The notes: a model not told the origin generated them from the sequence alone. Positions 52,791 through 61,731 are shown, counted from the stretch's first letter. The stretch is 64,000 nucleotides of DNA from Thalassovita taeanensis (GCF_900110775.1 NZ_FOEP01000003.1:186001-250000), one strand, 5' to 3'. A program made the numbers and translations.

Positions 52791-54161
52791 ATGCTGACGA
52801 ATGACCAACTGGCCCAATGGGACCGCGAGAACTTTTTCCACCCGTCGACCCATCTGGCGCAGCATGCCCGCGGCGAGACGGCGACACGGGTGATCCGCAC
52901 CGCCAAGGGCTGCCATATCGAGGATCGCGATGGCGTAAAGCTGCTGGATGCGTTTGCCGGTCTGTATTGCGTCAACGTCGGCTATGGCCGTCAGGAAATC
53001 GCCGAGGCGATCGCGGATCAGGCACGCGAACTGGCCTATTACCACGCCTATGTCGGTCACGGCACCGAGGCGAGCATCACCCTGTCCAAGATGATTCTGG
53101 ACCGCGCGCCCAAGGGTATGAGCAAGGTGTATTTCGGTCAGTCCGGCAGCGACGCGAATGAAACCAACGTCAAGCTGATCTGGTACTACAACAACATCCT
53201 TGGTCGCCCCGAGAAGAAAAAGATCATCAGCCGCTGGCGTGGGTATCACGGTTCTGGTCTGGTCACCGGGTCGCTGACGGGGTTGGAGCTGTTTCACAAG
53301 AAATTCGATCTGCCGCTGTCGCAGGTGATCCACACCGACGCGCCGTATTATTTCCGCCGTCCCGACGCCAACATGACCGAAGCGCAGTTCACCGCGCATC
53401 TGGTGGCCGAGCTTGAGGCGCTGATCGAACGCGAAGGCGCCGATACCATCGCGGCCTTTATCGGCGAGCCGGTTCTGGGCACTGGCGGCATCGTGCCGCC
53501 GCCCGAAGGGTACTGGCCCGCGATGCAGGCGGTCCTGCGCAAGCACGACATCCTGCTGGTGGCGGATGAGGTCGTGACCGGGTTTGGCCGGTTGGGCACG
53601 ATGTTTGGCTCGGATCACTATGGCATGACGCCGGATTTGATCACGATCGCCAAGGGGCTGACGTCGGCCTATGCGCCACTGTCGGGGTCCATCGTCGGCG
53701 ACCGGATGTGGAAAGTGCTGGAGCAGGGCACCGATGAAAATGGCGCCATCGGCCATGGCTGGACCTATTCGGCGCACCCGATCGGTGCGGCGGCTGGCGT
53801 GGCCAACCTGAAGCTGCTGGATGATCTGAACCTGGTGCAGAACGCGGGCGAGGTCGGGGCCTATCTGAATGCGGCGATGACCGCTGCGCTGGGCGATCAT
53901 CCGAACGTCGGCGATGTGCGCGGCGAAGGCATGCTGTGCGCGGTCGAATTCGTCAAGGATCGCGAAAAGCGAGAGGTTTTCGACGCGGCCGACAAGATCG
54001 GCCCGCAAGTGTCCGGCGCCTTGCTGGCCGAAGGTGTGATCGGGCGGGCGATGCCGCAGGGTGACATTCTGGGCTTCGCGCCGCCCTTCTGCCTGACCCG
54101 CGCCGAAGCGGATGAGGTCGTGGAAAAAACCGCCCGTGCCGTTGCCAAGGTGCTGGGGTGA
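52791..54161 (+). CDS. Class III aminotransferase, module 2
   Basis: 456 aa PLP enzyme related to omega-amino acid and diaminobutyrate-type aminotransferases. The cofactor Lys is in LITIAKGLTSAYAPLSGSIV, the PLP-phosphate site is YFGQSGSDANETNVKL, and the pyridine Asp is in LLVADEVVTGFGRLG. It differs clearly from the module 1 aminotransferase (for example LYCVNVGYGRQEIAEAIADQ and YYHAYVGHGTEASI). In the ectoine pathway DoeD has this fold, so it may act on diaminobutyrate or a similar diamine. It is divergent from the M24-ArgE-GntR operon and faces the ABC transporter genes downstream. Confidence 0.88.
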   Translation: MLTNDQLAQWDRENFFHPSTHLAQHARGETATRVIRTAKGCHIEDRDGVKLLDAFAGLYCVNVGYGRQEIAEAIADQARELAYYHAYVGHGTEASITLSKMILDRAPKGMSKVYFGQSGSDANETNVKLIWYYNNILGRPEKKKIISRWRGYHGSGLVTGSLTGLELFHKKFDLPLSQVIHTDAPYYFRRPDANMTEAQFTAHLVAELEALIEREGADTIAAFIGEPVLGTGGIVPPPEGYWPAMQAVLRKHDILLVADEVVTGFGRLGTMFGSDHYGMTPDLITIAKGLTSAYAPLSGSIVGDRMWKVLEQGTDENGAIGHGWTYSAHPIGAAAGVANLKLLDDLNLVQNAGEVGAYLNAAMTAALGDHPNVGDVRGEGMLCAVEFVKDREKREVFDAADKIGPQVSGALLAEGVIGRAMPQGDILGFAPPFCLTRAEADEVVEKTARAVAKVLG

Positions 54162-54310
54162 TTCACCAATTCGATCTTTCGCGAACGTCCGGGGGCGGCC
54201 ATCTGGTGCCGCTTCCGGGGATTCCGGTGGTGTTGCATGAAATGTCGCCAGTTCCGCTTGCACATTTTGCGGGCGAAGGTCGTAATTTGCTCAAAATCGC
54301 CGCGATCCGG

Positions 54311-54339
54311 TTGCAACCTGCGCCCGGACGCGGTTTAGT
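54311..54339 (+). promoter_or_regulatory. Possible promoter before the module 2 transporter operon
   Basis: TTGCAA (54311-54316) and TTTAGT (54334-54339) are 17 bases apart, 50 bases before the ATPase start. The rest of the 227-base gap after the aminotransferase holds no convincing gene. Confidence 0.3.
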
Positions 54340-54388
54340 TTGTCACAAATAGGCGGATAAACTGCCAGACAATCAACGGGGGGCCGAT

Positions 54389-55489
54389 TTGGCCGATCAT
54401 CAGACAAGCGACGCATTTGTTGCATTTGAACGTGTGCAAAAAAGCTATGACGGGGAAACCCTCGTTGTAAAAGACCTTAACCTGACCATGCCGAAGGGCG
54501 AGTTCCTGACCATGCTTGGGCCGTCGGGGTCGGGGAAAACCACCTGCCTGATGATGCTGGCGGGCTTTGAAACCGCCACCCACGGCGAGATTTTGCTGGA
54601 CGGCAAGCCGATCAACAATATCCCACCGCACAAGCGCGGCATCGGCATGGTGTTTCAGAATTACGCGTTGTTCCCGCATATGACGGTCGGCGAAAACCTG
54701 TCGTTCCCGCTGGAAGTGCGCGGCATGGGCAAATCCGAGCGTGAGGAAAAGATCATGCGCGGGCTGGAGCGGGTGCAGATGGGGGCCTTTGCCAACCGTC
54801 GCCCATCGCAGCTTTCGGGCGGTCAGCAGCAGCGAATCGCACTGGCGCGCGCGCTGGTGTTTGAACCCGAACTGGTGCTGATGGATGAACCGCTGGGCGC
54901 GCTGGACAAACAGCTGCGCGAAACGCTGCAGTTCGAAATCACCCATCTGGCGCATGAACTGGGGATCACCACGGTTTACGTGACCCACGACCAGACCGAG
55001 GCGCTGACCATGTCAGACCGCGTGGCGGTGTTCGACGATGGCCGCATTCAGCAGCTGGCCCCGCCAGACAAGCTGTATGAAGAGCCCATGAACAGCTTCG
55101 TGGCGCAGTTTATCGGCGAGAATAACGCGCTGGAAGGCGTGGTAAAAGAGATCAAGGGCGATCTTTGCGTGGTGCAGCTGGACAGTGGCGAAGTGATCGA
55201 CGCCAAGCCGGTCAACGTCAACAAGGTCGGCGACCGCACCCGCGTGTCGATCCGCCCCGAGCGGGTCGAGTTCAACAAGTCCCGGCTGCAAGAGGGCGCG
55301 CATACGCTCAAGGCCGAGGTGCTGGAATTCATCTATATGGGCGATATTTTCCGCACTCGCCTGCGTGTGGCCGGGATCGACGACTTCATCGTCAAGACCC
55401 GCAACGCCCCCGATCAGGAACGACTGCGGCCCGGTCAGCAGATCGACATCGGCTGGCTGCCGCAGGATTGTCGCGCGCTGGATGCGTGA
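54389..55489 (+). CDS. Polyamine-type ABC transporter ATP-binding protein (PotA-like), module 2
   Basis: 366 aa. Walker A MLGPSGSGKTTCLMMLAG, Q-loop MVFQNYALFPHMTVGENLSFP, signature LSGGQQQRIALARALVFEP, Walker B LVLMDEPLGALD, H-loop VYVTHDQTEALTMS, and a C-terminal TOBE domain with VSIRPERVEFNKS. A TTG start giving ADHQTSDAFVAFERVQKSYDG fits best: a G-rich site (GGGGGG) stands a few bases before it, and the next Met lies inside the core fold. First gene of a four-gene transporter operon. Confidence 0.92.
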   Translation: MADHQTSDAFVAFERVQKSYDGETLVVKDLNLTMPKGEFLTMLGPSGSGKTTCLMMLAGFETATHGEILLDGKPINNIPPHKRGIGMVFQNYALFPHMTVGENLSFPLEVRGMGKSEREEKIMRGLERVQMGAFANRRPSQLSGGQQQRIALARALVFEPELVLMDEPLGALDKQLRETLQFEITHLAHELGITTVYVTHDQTEALTMSDRVAVFDDGRIQQLAPPDKLYEEPMNSFVAQFIGENNALEGVVKEIKGDLCVVQLDSGEVIDAKPVNVNKVGDRTRVSIRPERVEFNKSRLQEGAHTLKAEVLEFIYMGDIFRTRLRVAGIDDFIVKTRNAPDQERLRPGQQIDIGWLPQDCRALDA

Positions 55490-55501
55490 CAGGAATGTCG
55501 T

Positions 55502-55522
55502 GTGCCCCCCTTGGGGGGCCAC
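55502..55522 (+). terminator. Hairpin between ATPase and binding-protein genes, module 2
   Basis: GTGCCCCCC faces GGGGGGCCAC with a minimal loop at CTTG, 12 bases past the ATPase stop. It has no T tract and may protect the binding-protein mRNA 5' end or reduce read-through. Confidence 0.4.
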
Positions 55523-55602
55523 GATGAACAAGGGGGGGCGGATATTCTGCCCGTTTCGCCGCCTCCGAAAAGCAAACTACGGGCAACAATGGGAGTTATG
55601 AT

Positions 55603-56676
55603 ATGAAACTCAAAACAGTTCTTCTGGCCACCGCTCTGACCAGTGCAGCCTATGCTGCGCAAGCGCAGGAAGTGACGGTCATGTCGTGGGGCGGGTCTTA
55701 CACCAAGTCCCAAGTCGAAGCGTACCACAAGCCGTTCACCGCGCTGACCGGCATCAAGATCAACTCGATCGACGCGGACAACCCCGCAACCCCGATCAAA
55801 GCACAGGTCGAAGCGGGCAATGTCTCGATCGACGTCGCTGACGTTGAATTCTCGGACGCCGTGCGTCTGTGCGACGAAGGCCTGCTGGAGCCGATGGACG
55901 TAGCAATGCTGCCCGCCGCTCCGGATGGCACTCCGGCCACCGAAGACTTCATCGAAGGTGCGTTGCAGGATTGCGCCGTGGCCAACATCGTTTGGTCGAC
56001 TGTTTTCGCTTACAACAGCGACAACGTGACCGGCGAACCCGTCACCATTGGTGATTTCTTCGACACCACCAAATTCCCCGGCAAGCGCGGTGTGCGTAAG
56101 TCCGCCAAAGCGACGCTGGAAATGGCTCTGATGGCCGATGGCGTACCGTCGGATGAAGTCTATGGCATTCTGGACACCGACGAAGGCGTTGATCGCGCAT
56201 TCGCCAAGCTGGACAGCATCAAAGACGATATCGTCTGGTGGGAAGCCGGCGCTCAGCCTCCGCAGCTTCTGGCCGATGGCGAAGTTGTGATGTCGACCGC
56301 GTATAACGGCCGTATCTTCAACGCAGCCGTGGCCGAAGGTCAGCCGCTGCACGTCGTCTGGGACGGTCAGATCCTCGATTTCGACCTGTTTGTCGTTCCC
56401 AAAGGCGCGCCGAACAAAGATGCGGCGATGAAGTTCGTTGCCTTCGCAACCGACACGCAGCGTCTGGCGGATCAGGCGTCGTGGATCTCGTATGGTCCCG
56501 CGCGTAAATCCTCGGGTGCGCTGGTTGGCAAATACTCGGACGGCAAAACCGAAATGGCGCCGCACATGCCCACCGCAGCTGCCAACCTTGGCAATGCTCT
56601 GGTCAACAACTTCGAGTTCTGGGTCGACAAAGACGCCGAGCTGAACGAGCGTTTCAACGCTTGGCTGGCCAACTAA
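55603..56676 (+). CDS. Polyamine-type ABC transporter substrate-binding protein, module 2
   Basis: 357 aa. Signal peptide MKLKTVLLATALTSAAYAAQ, cleaved after AQA. The mature part begins QEVTVMSWGGSYTKSQVEAYHKP, typical of the PotD-like SBP_bac_8 group. Other marks are NIVWSTVFAYNSDNV, FDTTKFPGKRGVRKS and AYNGRIFNAAVAEGQ. Codon use is biased toward highly expressed genes. GGAG lies about nine bases before the ATG. Two strong hairpins follow its stop. The ligand is not certain: a polyamine, or the substrate of the neighbouring hydrolase. Confidence 0.92.
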   Translation: MKLKTVLLATALTSAAYAAQAQEVTVMSWGGSYTKSQVEAYHKPFTALTGIKINSIDADNPATPIKAQVEAGNVSIDVADVEFSDAVRLCDEGLLEPMDVAMLPAAPDGTPATEDFIEGALQDCAVANIVWSTVFAYNSDNVTGEPVTIGDFFDTTKFPGKRGVRKSAKATLEMALMADGVPSDEVYGILDTDEGVDRAFAKLDSIKDDIVWWEAGAQPPQLLADGEVVMSTAYNGRIFNAAVAEGQPLHVVWDGQILDFDLFVVPKGAPNKDAAMKFVAFATDTQRLADQASWISYGPARKSSGALVGKYSDGKTEMAPHMPTAAANLGNALVNNFEFWVDKDAELNERFNAWLAN

Positions 56677-56681
56677 TCTGA

Positions 56682-56742
56682 CGCCCGCCGCAGACGCGGG
56701 CGCGGAAAAGACCACAGGATCGGGCCTATGTTGGCCCGATCC
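56682..56742 (+). terminator. Two consecutive perfect hairpins after the module 2 binding-protein gene
   Basis: CGCCCGC/GCGGGCG (56682-56688 and 56696-56702) and GGATCGGGCC/GGCCCGATCC (56717-56726 and 56733-56742, loop TATGTT). Neither has a T tract, so they more likely stabilise the upstream mRNA than fully terminate before the permease genes. Confidence 0.65.
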
Positions 56743-56765
56743 GACACGGGGAAAGGTATCACCAC

Positions 56766-58061
56766 ATGAGCGACGCAATGGCGAACGGGCAGCAAATGCT
56801 GACCACCGCAGATGGCAAACCGCTGAAGCAGGCCTTGGCGCGGGCGCAAAGCCATGCCAAACGCCGCGCGTTTTTGCTGGTGCTGCCGCTTCTGGCTTTC
56901 ATCCTTATTACGTTCGTGGCCCCGATTGGTCAGATGCTGAAACGCTCTGTCCATAATGACGGCTTCACGATGCACACTGACATCGGGTCGGGCGTGGAAA
57001 CGCCGATCATGGTCAATCTCAAGGGCTGGTTCAAAGCCAACCCCGCAGGCACCTCGCCGGACGAACCCGCATATGCCGCGCTGGCCGCGGATCTGGTTGA
57101 ACTGAAACGCCTGCGCGCGCCGGGGCAGGCCGGAACGCGGATCAACTATGAACTTTCAGGCTCGCGTTCGCTGTTCACCAAGGCCGCGCGCAAGGCCGAT
57201 AAACTCGAGCCGCCGTATAAACAGGCGCTGCTGGATCTGGACGAGGATTGGGGCGACCCCGCGCTTTGGCGTGTCATGCGTGACGCCTCGTCGGCCTATA
57301 CCAGCAACTTCTATCTTGCCGCGATGGACCGCACCCGCGATCTGGATGGCAAGGTGATCATGGTCAACGAAAACCGGCAGGTCTATGTCAAGCTGTTCAA
57401 GCGGACGCTGTTCCTGTCGCTGTTGATCACGTTCCTGACGTTTGTTCTGGCTTATCCGATCGCGCATCTGCTGGCGGTGCTGCCGCTGCGCCACTCCAAC
57501 CTGCTGATGATCCTGGTGCTGCTGCCGTTCTGGACCTCGCTTCTGGTGCGGACCACCAGTTGGATGGTGCTGCTGCAATCACAAGGTGTGGTCAATGATA
57601 CGCTGGTCGGCATGGGCATTCTGGGCGACGAAAACCGGCTGCAAATGATGTACAACCAGCTGGGCACAGTGATTGCGATGACGCATATCCTGCTGCCCTT
57701 CATGGTGCTGCCGCTTTATTCGGTGATGCGCCCGATCAACCCCAGTTATGTGCGCGCCGCACGCAGCCTTGGCGCCACCAGTTGGACCGCGTTCCGCCGG
57801 GTCTATTTCCCGCAGACCGTGCCGGGGATTGGGGCCGGCGCGTTGCTGGTGTTCATTCTGGCTGTTGGCTATTACATCACGCCCGCCCTTGTGGGTGGTG
57901 CCGATGGGCAGCTGATTTCCAACCTCATCGCCTTCCACATGCAGAAATCGCTGAACTGGTCGCTGGCGGCGGCTCTGGCGGCGCTGCTTCTGGGCGGTAT
58001 CCTCATCCTCTACTGGCTGTATGACCGGCTGGTGGGCATCGATAACCTGAAGTTGGGGTAA
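56766..58061 (+). CDS. Polyamine-type ABC transporter permease (PotB-like), module 2
   Basis: 431 aa, longer than PotB by about 130 residues. The extra length is a periplasmic insert between the first helix (LLVLPLLAFILITFVAPIGQM) and the second, containing GTRINYELSGSRSLFTKAARK. The EAA loop is YVRAARSLGATSWTAFRRVYFPQTVPGIGAG. The extended loop occurs in a subset of roseobacter and rhizobial Pot-type permeases and may touch the binding protein. The downstream permease starts four bases after its stop. Confidence 0.9.
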   Translation: MSDAMANGQQMLTTADGKPLKQALARAQSHAKRRAFLLVLPLLAFILITFVAPIGQMLKRSVHNDGFTMHTDIGSGVETPIMVNLKGWFKANPAGTSPDEPAYAALAADLVELKRLRAPGQAGTRINYELSGSRSLFTKAARKADKLEPPYKQALLDLDEDWGDPALWRVMRDASSAYTSNFYLAAMDRTRDLDGKVIMVNENRQVYVKLFKRTLFLSLLITFLTFVLAYPIAHLLAVLPLRHSNLLMILVLLPFWTSLLVRTTSWMVLLQSQGVVNDTLVGMGILGDENRLQMMYNQLGTVIAMTHILLPFMVLPLYSVMRPINPSYVRAARSLGATSWTAFRRVYFPQTVPGIGAGALLVFILAVGYYITPALVGGADGQLISNLIAFHMQKSLNWSLAAALAALLLGGILILYWLYDRLVGIDNLKLG

Positions 58062-58064
58062 GAC

Positions 58065-58985
58065 ATGGCACTTCCAAAACATGCGTCCACGCTGGAACGG
58101 GTCTGGCATTACACCTATCTGGTGATCTGCGCCGCGATCTTTCTGTTCCTGATCGCGCCGATCCTTGTGGTGATGCCGCTCAGCTTCAACGCCGAGCCGT
58201 ATTTCACCTTCACCGAAAAGATGCTCAAGCTGGATCCAACCGGGTATTCCACGCGTTGGTATGACATGCTGCTGACCTTCGGCATGCTGGAGCCTGACGC
58301 CCCACGCGGGCTGAGCTGGTGGGCCGATGCCTGGAGCAACGCCGCCTGGATCAGTGCCGCGAAGAACTCGATCATCATCGGCTTCTTCTCGACCATTCTT
58401 GCAACCGGGTTGGGCACTGTGGCCGCCCTTGGCCTGTCGCGGCCGGAAATGCCCGCGCGCCGGGTGATCATGGCGATCCTGATCTCGCCGATGATCGTGC
58501 CGATCATCATCACCGCGACGGGGTTGTTTTTCTTCTACTCGTCGATCGGGATCCAGAATTGGGGCATTCCCTATCTGGGCGTGGTTCTGGCGCATGCGAC
58601 GCTGGGTATTCCATTCGTGATCATCACCGTGACGGCCACTTTGGTCGGGTTCGACCATTCACTGACCCGCGCCGCAGCCAATATGGGCGCCGACCCGATC
58701 ACCACCTTCCGACGTGTGCAGATGCCGCTGATCCTGCCCGGCGTTATTTCGGGGGCGCTGTTCGCCTTTGTCACCTCGTTTGACGAGGTTGTGGTGGTGC
58801 TGTTTGTCGGTGGTCTGGATGAACAGACCATCCCGCGCCAGATGTGGAACGGGATCCGCGAACAGATCAGCCCGGCGATCCTGTCGGTGGCGACGATCCT
58901 TGTTCTGATCTCGATCGCGCTGCTGACCACGGTTGAACTGCTGCGGCGGCGTTCGGAAAAACTGCGTGGCGTCAGCCCCGGCTAA
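58065..58985 (+). CDS. Polyamine-type ABC transporter permease (PotC-like), module 2
   Basis: 306 aa with six helices. The EAA loop is SLTRAAANMGADPITTFRRVQMPLILPGVISG. The N-terminal MPLSFNAEPYFTFTEKMLKLDPTGYSTRWYDMLL matches the PotC group. Last gene of the transporter operon. A short CGGAG-CTCCG hairpin, a copy of the 23-bp element and then a strong terminator follow. Confidence 0.92.
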   Translation: MALPKHASTLERVWHYTYLVICAAIFLFLIAPILVVMPLSFNAEPYFTFTEKMLKLDPTGYSTRWYDMLLTFGMLEPDAPRGLSWWADAWSNAAWISAAKNSIIIGFFSTILATGLGTVAALGLSRPEMPARRVIMAILISPMIVPIIITATGLFFFYSSIGIQNWGIPYLGVVLAHATLGIPFVIITVTATLVGFDHSLTRAAANMGADPITTFRRVQMPLILPGVISGALFAFVTSFDEVVVVLFVGGLDEQTIPRQMWNGIREQISPAILSVATILVLISIALLTTVELLRRRSEKLRGVSPG

Positions 58986-59022
58986 CGTCGACGCGCGCGG
59001 AGAGCATCGGAGCCTCCGGCGG

Positions 59023-59045
59023 GAGTATTTTCGTCAGAAAGAAAC
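59023..59045 (+). repeat. 23-bp 3'-end element, copy F
   Basis: GAGTATTT, TCG, TCAGAAAGAAAC, 38 bases past the permease stop and in its orientation. It is preceded by GCCTCCGGCGG, a lead also seen at the degenerate site near 41920. Confidence 0.8.
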
Positions 59046-59056
59046 CGAAGAACAAG

Positions 59057-59090
59057 AAGGCCGGGGCGGTGCGAACCACCCCGGCCTTTT
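59057..59090. terminator. Terminator between the module 2 transporter operon and phoD
   Basis: AAGGCCGGGG (59057-59066) pairs with CCCCGGCCTT (59079-59088), with an inner GGT/ACC helix and a GCGA loop, followed by TTTT. It lies between convergent genes and could act for both. Confidence 0.8.
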
Positions 59091-59094
59091 CGTA

Positions 59095-60651
59095 TCAGAG
59101 TGACAGGCCCTGCGGGTCCAGCGTGATCGCCCATAGTTTGGTATCAGCGCGGTCCATCAGGCGGACTTTCATCTGCTGGGTGGCACCGTCGATATCGACC
59201 AGACCGAAGAACTGCAGCCCCATCGAAGGCGGCAGATTCGGGCCTTGTTCCTCGGTCGGGGCTTTGACGAATTTGACCTCGGGGCCGAATGTGGCGTCCA
59301 GCTTGTTGGGGCCGAAGGTGCCAGCATGCAGCGGGCCCGATACGAATTCCCAGAACGGATCGAAATCCTGAAACTGCGCCTTGTCCGGGTCATAGTAGTG
59401 CGCGGCGGTATAGTGCACGTCGGCGGTGAACCAGACGGTGTTCTTGATGCCAGCGTTTTTGATGAAGCGCAGCAGGTCGGCCAGCTCCAGCTCGCGGCCT
59501 TTGGCGGCACCGTTATCCCCGTTCGAGATCGCCTCGATCTTGTCACCATCCGGCACGACCAGACCCAGCGGCATATCGCAGGCGATGACCTTCCAAGTGG
59601 CTTTGGAGTTGGCCAGTTCACGCTTGAGCCATGCCACCTGTTCGGCGCCCATGATGCGGCTGGCGTCGGTCAGGGTGTCTTCCATGCCGTCGCCATTCGG
59701 GCCGCGATAGCTGCGCAGGTCAAGGAAGAACACGTCGAGCATCGGGCCGTAGTTGATGGTGCGGTAGACGCGGCCGGGTTCCGCCGGGGTATAGCTGATC
59801 GGGGTCATCTCGTGGAACGCGCGGGCGGCGTTGGCGGCCAGCACATGCACCGATTTTTCGGTATAGCGGTCGTCGGCGGTCAGGTCCTTGGAGGAGGACC
59901 AATTATTGATAACCTCGTGGTCATCCCACTGGAAGAAGGTCGGGCAGACGGCGTTCATCGCCAGAATATGCGCGTCCATCAGGTTGTATTTCCACTGGCC
60001 GCGATATTCATTCAGGGTCTCGGCCACTTTGCGCTTTTCGTCGATCAGCGTGGCGTTTTTCCAGATGCTGCCGTCTTTCAGCGTCACCTCATCCTGCATC
60101 GCGCCATCGGCATAGATCGTGTCGCCCGAGTGGATGAAGAAATCGGGGCGGTGCTGCGCCATCGTGGCATAGGTGCGCATGCCCTCGTCGTCGATGCCCC
60201 AGCCCTGACCGGCGGTATCGCCCGACCAGGCAAACTTGACCGACCGGCGCGACGACGGCGCGGTTCGGAACTGACCGATGATCGGTTCGGAGGTGGCGTT
60301 CATGTCGTGCAGGTCGGTGGCGGTGAAGCGATAGAAGATGTCCTGATCCGCAGGCAGCCCTTCCACCAAGCGCTTCACGGCGAAATCGCTTGGCGGCAGC
60401 GCGTCAAGGCTGGCCAGGCGCCGCGCATCGGCGAAGCTTTCGGTGGTCGACACCTCCATCATCACCTTGGCGGGGCGATCCGTGCGGGTCCAGATCATGC
60501 CGGACGAGGTGTTCACATCACCGGATTGAACGCCGTGCGTGAAAATCGGCCGCGCCGCGGCGCGGCTGAGTGAGGGCATGGCAAGTGCGGCGGCAAATGC
60601 AGTGCCCCCGGCCAGAACGGCGCGGCGGCTGGGTCTGATCAGTTTGGTCAT
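59095..60651 (-). CDS. phoD: Alkaline phosphatase D family protein (PhoD)
   Basis: 518 aa. The N terminus RPSRRAVLAGGTAFAAALAM is a Tat-type signal with the twin Arg, as expected for an exported metallophosphatase. Metal-binding motifs are FAWSGDTAGQGW, FFIHSGDTIYADG, FQWDDHEVINNWS and FTADVHYTAAHYYDP. It hydrolyses phosphate mono- and diesters outside the cytoplasm, using Ca and Fe in known members. A phased set of TGAC boxes upstream could be a PhoB site. Confidence 0.93.
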   Translation of the reverse strand: MTKLIRPSRRAVLAGGTAFAAALAMPSLSRAAARPIFTHGVQSGDVNTSSGMIWTRTDRPAKVMMEVSTTESFADARRLASLDALPPSDFAVKRLVEGLPADQDIFYRFTATDLHDMNATSEPIIGQFRTAPSSRRSVKFAWSGDTAGQGWGIDDEGMRTYATMAQHRPDFFIHSGDTIYADGAMQDEVTLKDGSIWKNATLIDEKRKVAETLNEYRGQWKYNLMDAHILAMNAVCPTFFQWDDHEVINNWSSSKDLTADDRYTEKSVHVLAANAARAFHEMTPISYTPAEPGRVYRTINYGPMLDVFFLDLRSYRGPNGDGMEDTLTDASRIMGAEQVAWLKRELANSKATWKVIACDMPLGLVVPDGDKIEAISNGDNGAAKGRELELADLLRFIKNAGIKNTVWFTADVHYTAAHYYDPDKAQFQDFDPFWEFVSGPLHAGTFGPNKLDATFGPEVKFVKAPTEEQGPNLPPSMGLQFFGLVDIDGATQQMKVRLMDRADTKLWAITLDPQGLSL

Positions 60652-60731
60652 GGAGCGATCCCTTCGCGTTTCCCTGCTAATGGGGTGACTGACAACAAAG
60701 GGGATAGAGCGGGGAGTCGGTAAAACACCCC

Positions 60732-60768
60732 TGACCTGAGGGTGACATTTTCAGAAATCTTTTGTGAC
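60732..60768 (-). promoter_or_regulatory. Candidate PHO box upstream of phoD
   Basis: TGAC on the plus strand occurs at 60732, 60743 and 60765, that is at 11 and 22 bases. On the minus strand this gives GGTCA and TGTCA half-sites with the 11-bp period of PhoB boxes. The match to CTGTCAT is partial. Confidence 0.4.
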
Positions 60769-60801
60769 GCCGCCCACAGAACCGGGGCGGCGTCTTGCCG
60801 G

Positions 60802-61668
60802 TTAGCTGCGCACCAGCGTTTCATAACCTTCGGAAATCTCGCGCGTCAGGGCGCCGACCTCGAAGGTGTAATCGCCGATCTGCCCCACCGGCGTCACTTC
60901 GGCGGCGGTGCCGGTCAGCCAGCATTGTTCAAACCCTTCCAGCTCTTCGGGCATGATGTGGCGTTCGTGCACGGTGATGCCACGCTCGTTCAACATGGTG
61001 ATCACGGTCTGGCGCGTCAGCCCGTTGAGGAAGCAATCGGGCAGCGGCGTGTGCACCTCGCCATTCTTGACGAAAAAGATGTTCGCGCCTGTCGCCTCGG
61101 CCACATAGCCGCGGTAATCGAACATCATCGCGTCGGAACAGCCCTTCGCTTCGGCGGCGTGTTTGGACATGGTGCAGATCATGTAAAGCCCGGCGGCCTT
61201 GGCCTCGCAGGGGATCGTGGCCGGGTCCGGGCGGCGCCATTTGGCGATATCCAGCTTGGCCCCCTTCATCTTGGCGTCGCCATAATAATTGCCCCACTCC
61301 CAACCGGCCACCGCCAGCCGAACGGGGTTGCGCTTGGCCGACACGCCCATGTCCTCGCCCGCGCCGCGCCAGGCGACCGCGCGCACATAGGCATCGGTCC
61401 AGCCGTTGGCCTTCAGCATGGCGTATTTGGCAGCCTCGATTTCCTCGACTGAGAAGGGGATGTCGAAATCCAGCAGATTGGCCGACCGTTTCAGGCGCGC
61501 GGAATGCTCGACGCCGCGAAAGATCTTGCCGTTATAGCACCGCTCGCCCTCGAATACCGAAGAGGCATAGTGCAGGGCGTGGGTCAGGACATGGACCTTG
61601 GCATCGCGCCATTCGACCAGCTTTCCATCCATCCAGATCTTGCCGTCGCGATCATCGTAGCTCATCAT
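60802..61668 (-). CDS. ilvE: Branched-chain amino acid aminotransferase
   Basis: 288 aa fold-type IV PLP enzyme. N-terminal GKIWMDGKLVEWRDAKVHVLTHALHYASSVFEGER is the IlvE hallmark. The likely PLP Lys lies in CEAKAAGLYMICTMSKHAA; MMFDYRGYVAEATGANIFFV and LTRQTVITMLNERGI are also conserved. It makes valine, leucine and isoleucine from their keto acids. Two adjacent ATG codons fit, with AAGGA before them. It is divergent from the MarR-type gene across a symmetrical operator candidate. Confidence 0.95.
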   Translation of the reverse strand: MMSYDDRDGKIWMDGKLVEWRDAKVHVLTHALHYASSVFEGERCYNGKIFRGVEHSARLKRSANLLDFDIPFSVEEIEAAKYAMLKANGWTDAYVRAVAWRGAGEDMGVSAKRNPVRLAVAGWEWGNYYGDAKMKGAKLDIAKWRRPDPATIPCEAKAAGLYMICTMSKHAAEAKGCSDAMMFDYRGYVAEATGANIFFVKNGEVHTPLPDCFLNGLTRQTVITMLNERGITVHERHIMPEELEGFEQCWLTGTAAEVTPVGQIGDYTFEVGALTREISEGYETLVRS

Positions 61669-61714
61669 ATCTTTCCTTCTTGCGCCGTCACTCTTTTGTA
61701 AAGTTGCGCTGCTC

Positions 61715-61731
61715 ATGTCATATATTGACAT
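61715..61731. promoter_or_regulatory. MarR-type palindrome between ilvE and the petP-like gene
   Basis: ATGTCA-TATAT-TGACAT is a perfect 17-bp inverted repeat in the divergent region, 47 bases from the ilvE start and 111 bases from the MarR-type start. It overlaps AT-rich promoter-like sequence. Confidence 0.5.

Noticed and set aside
54158..54352. Possible 64-codon gene starting at the aminotransferase stop
   Set aside because: A GTG overlaps the stop, which would allow coupling, but there is no ribosome site and no recognisable product; the region more likely carries the transporter promoter.
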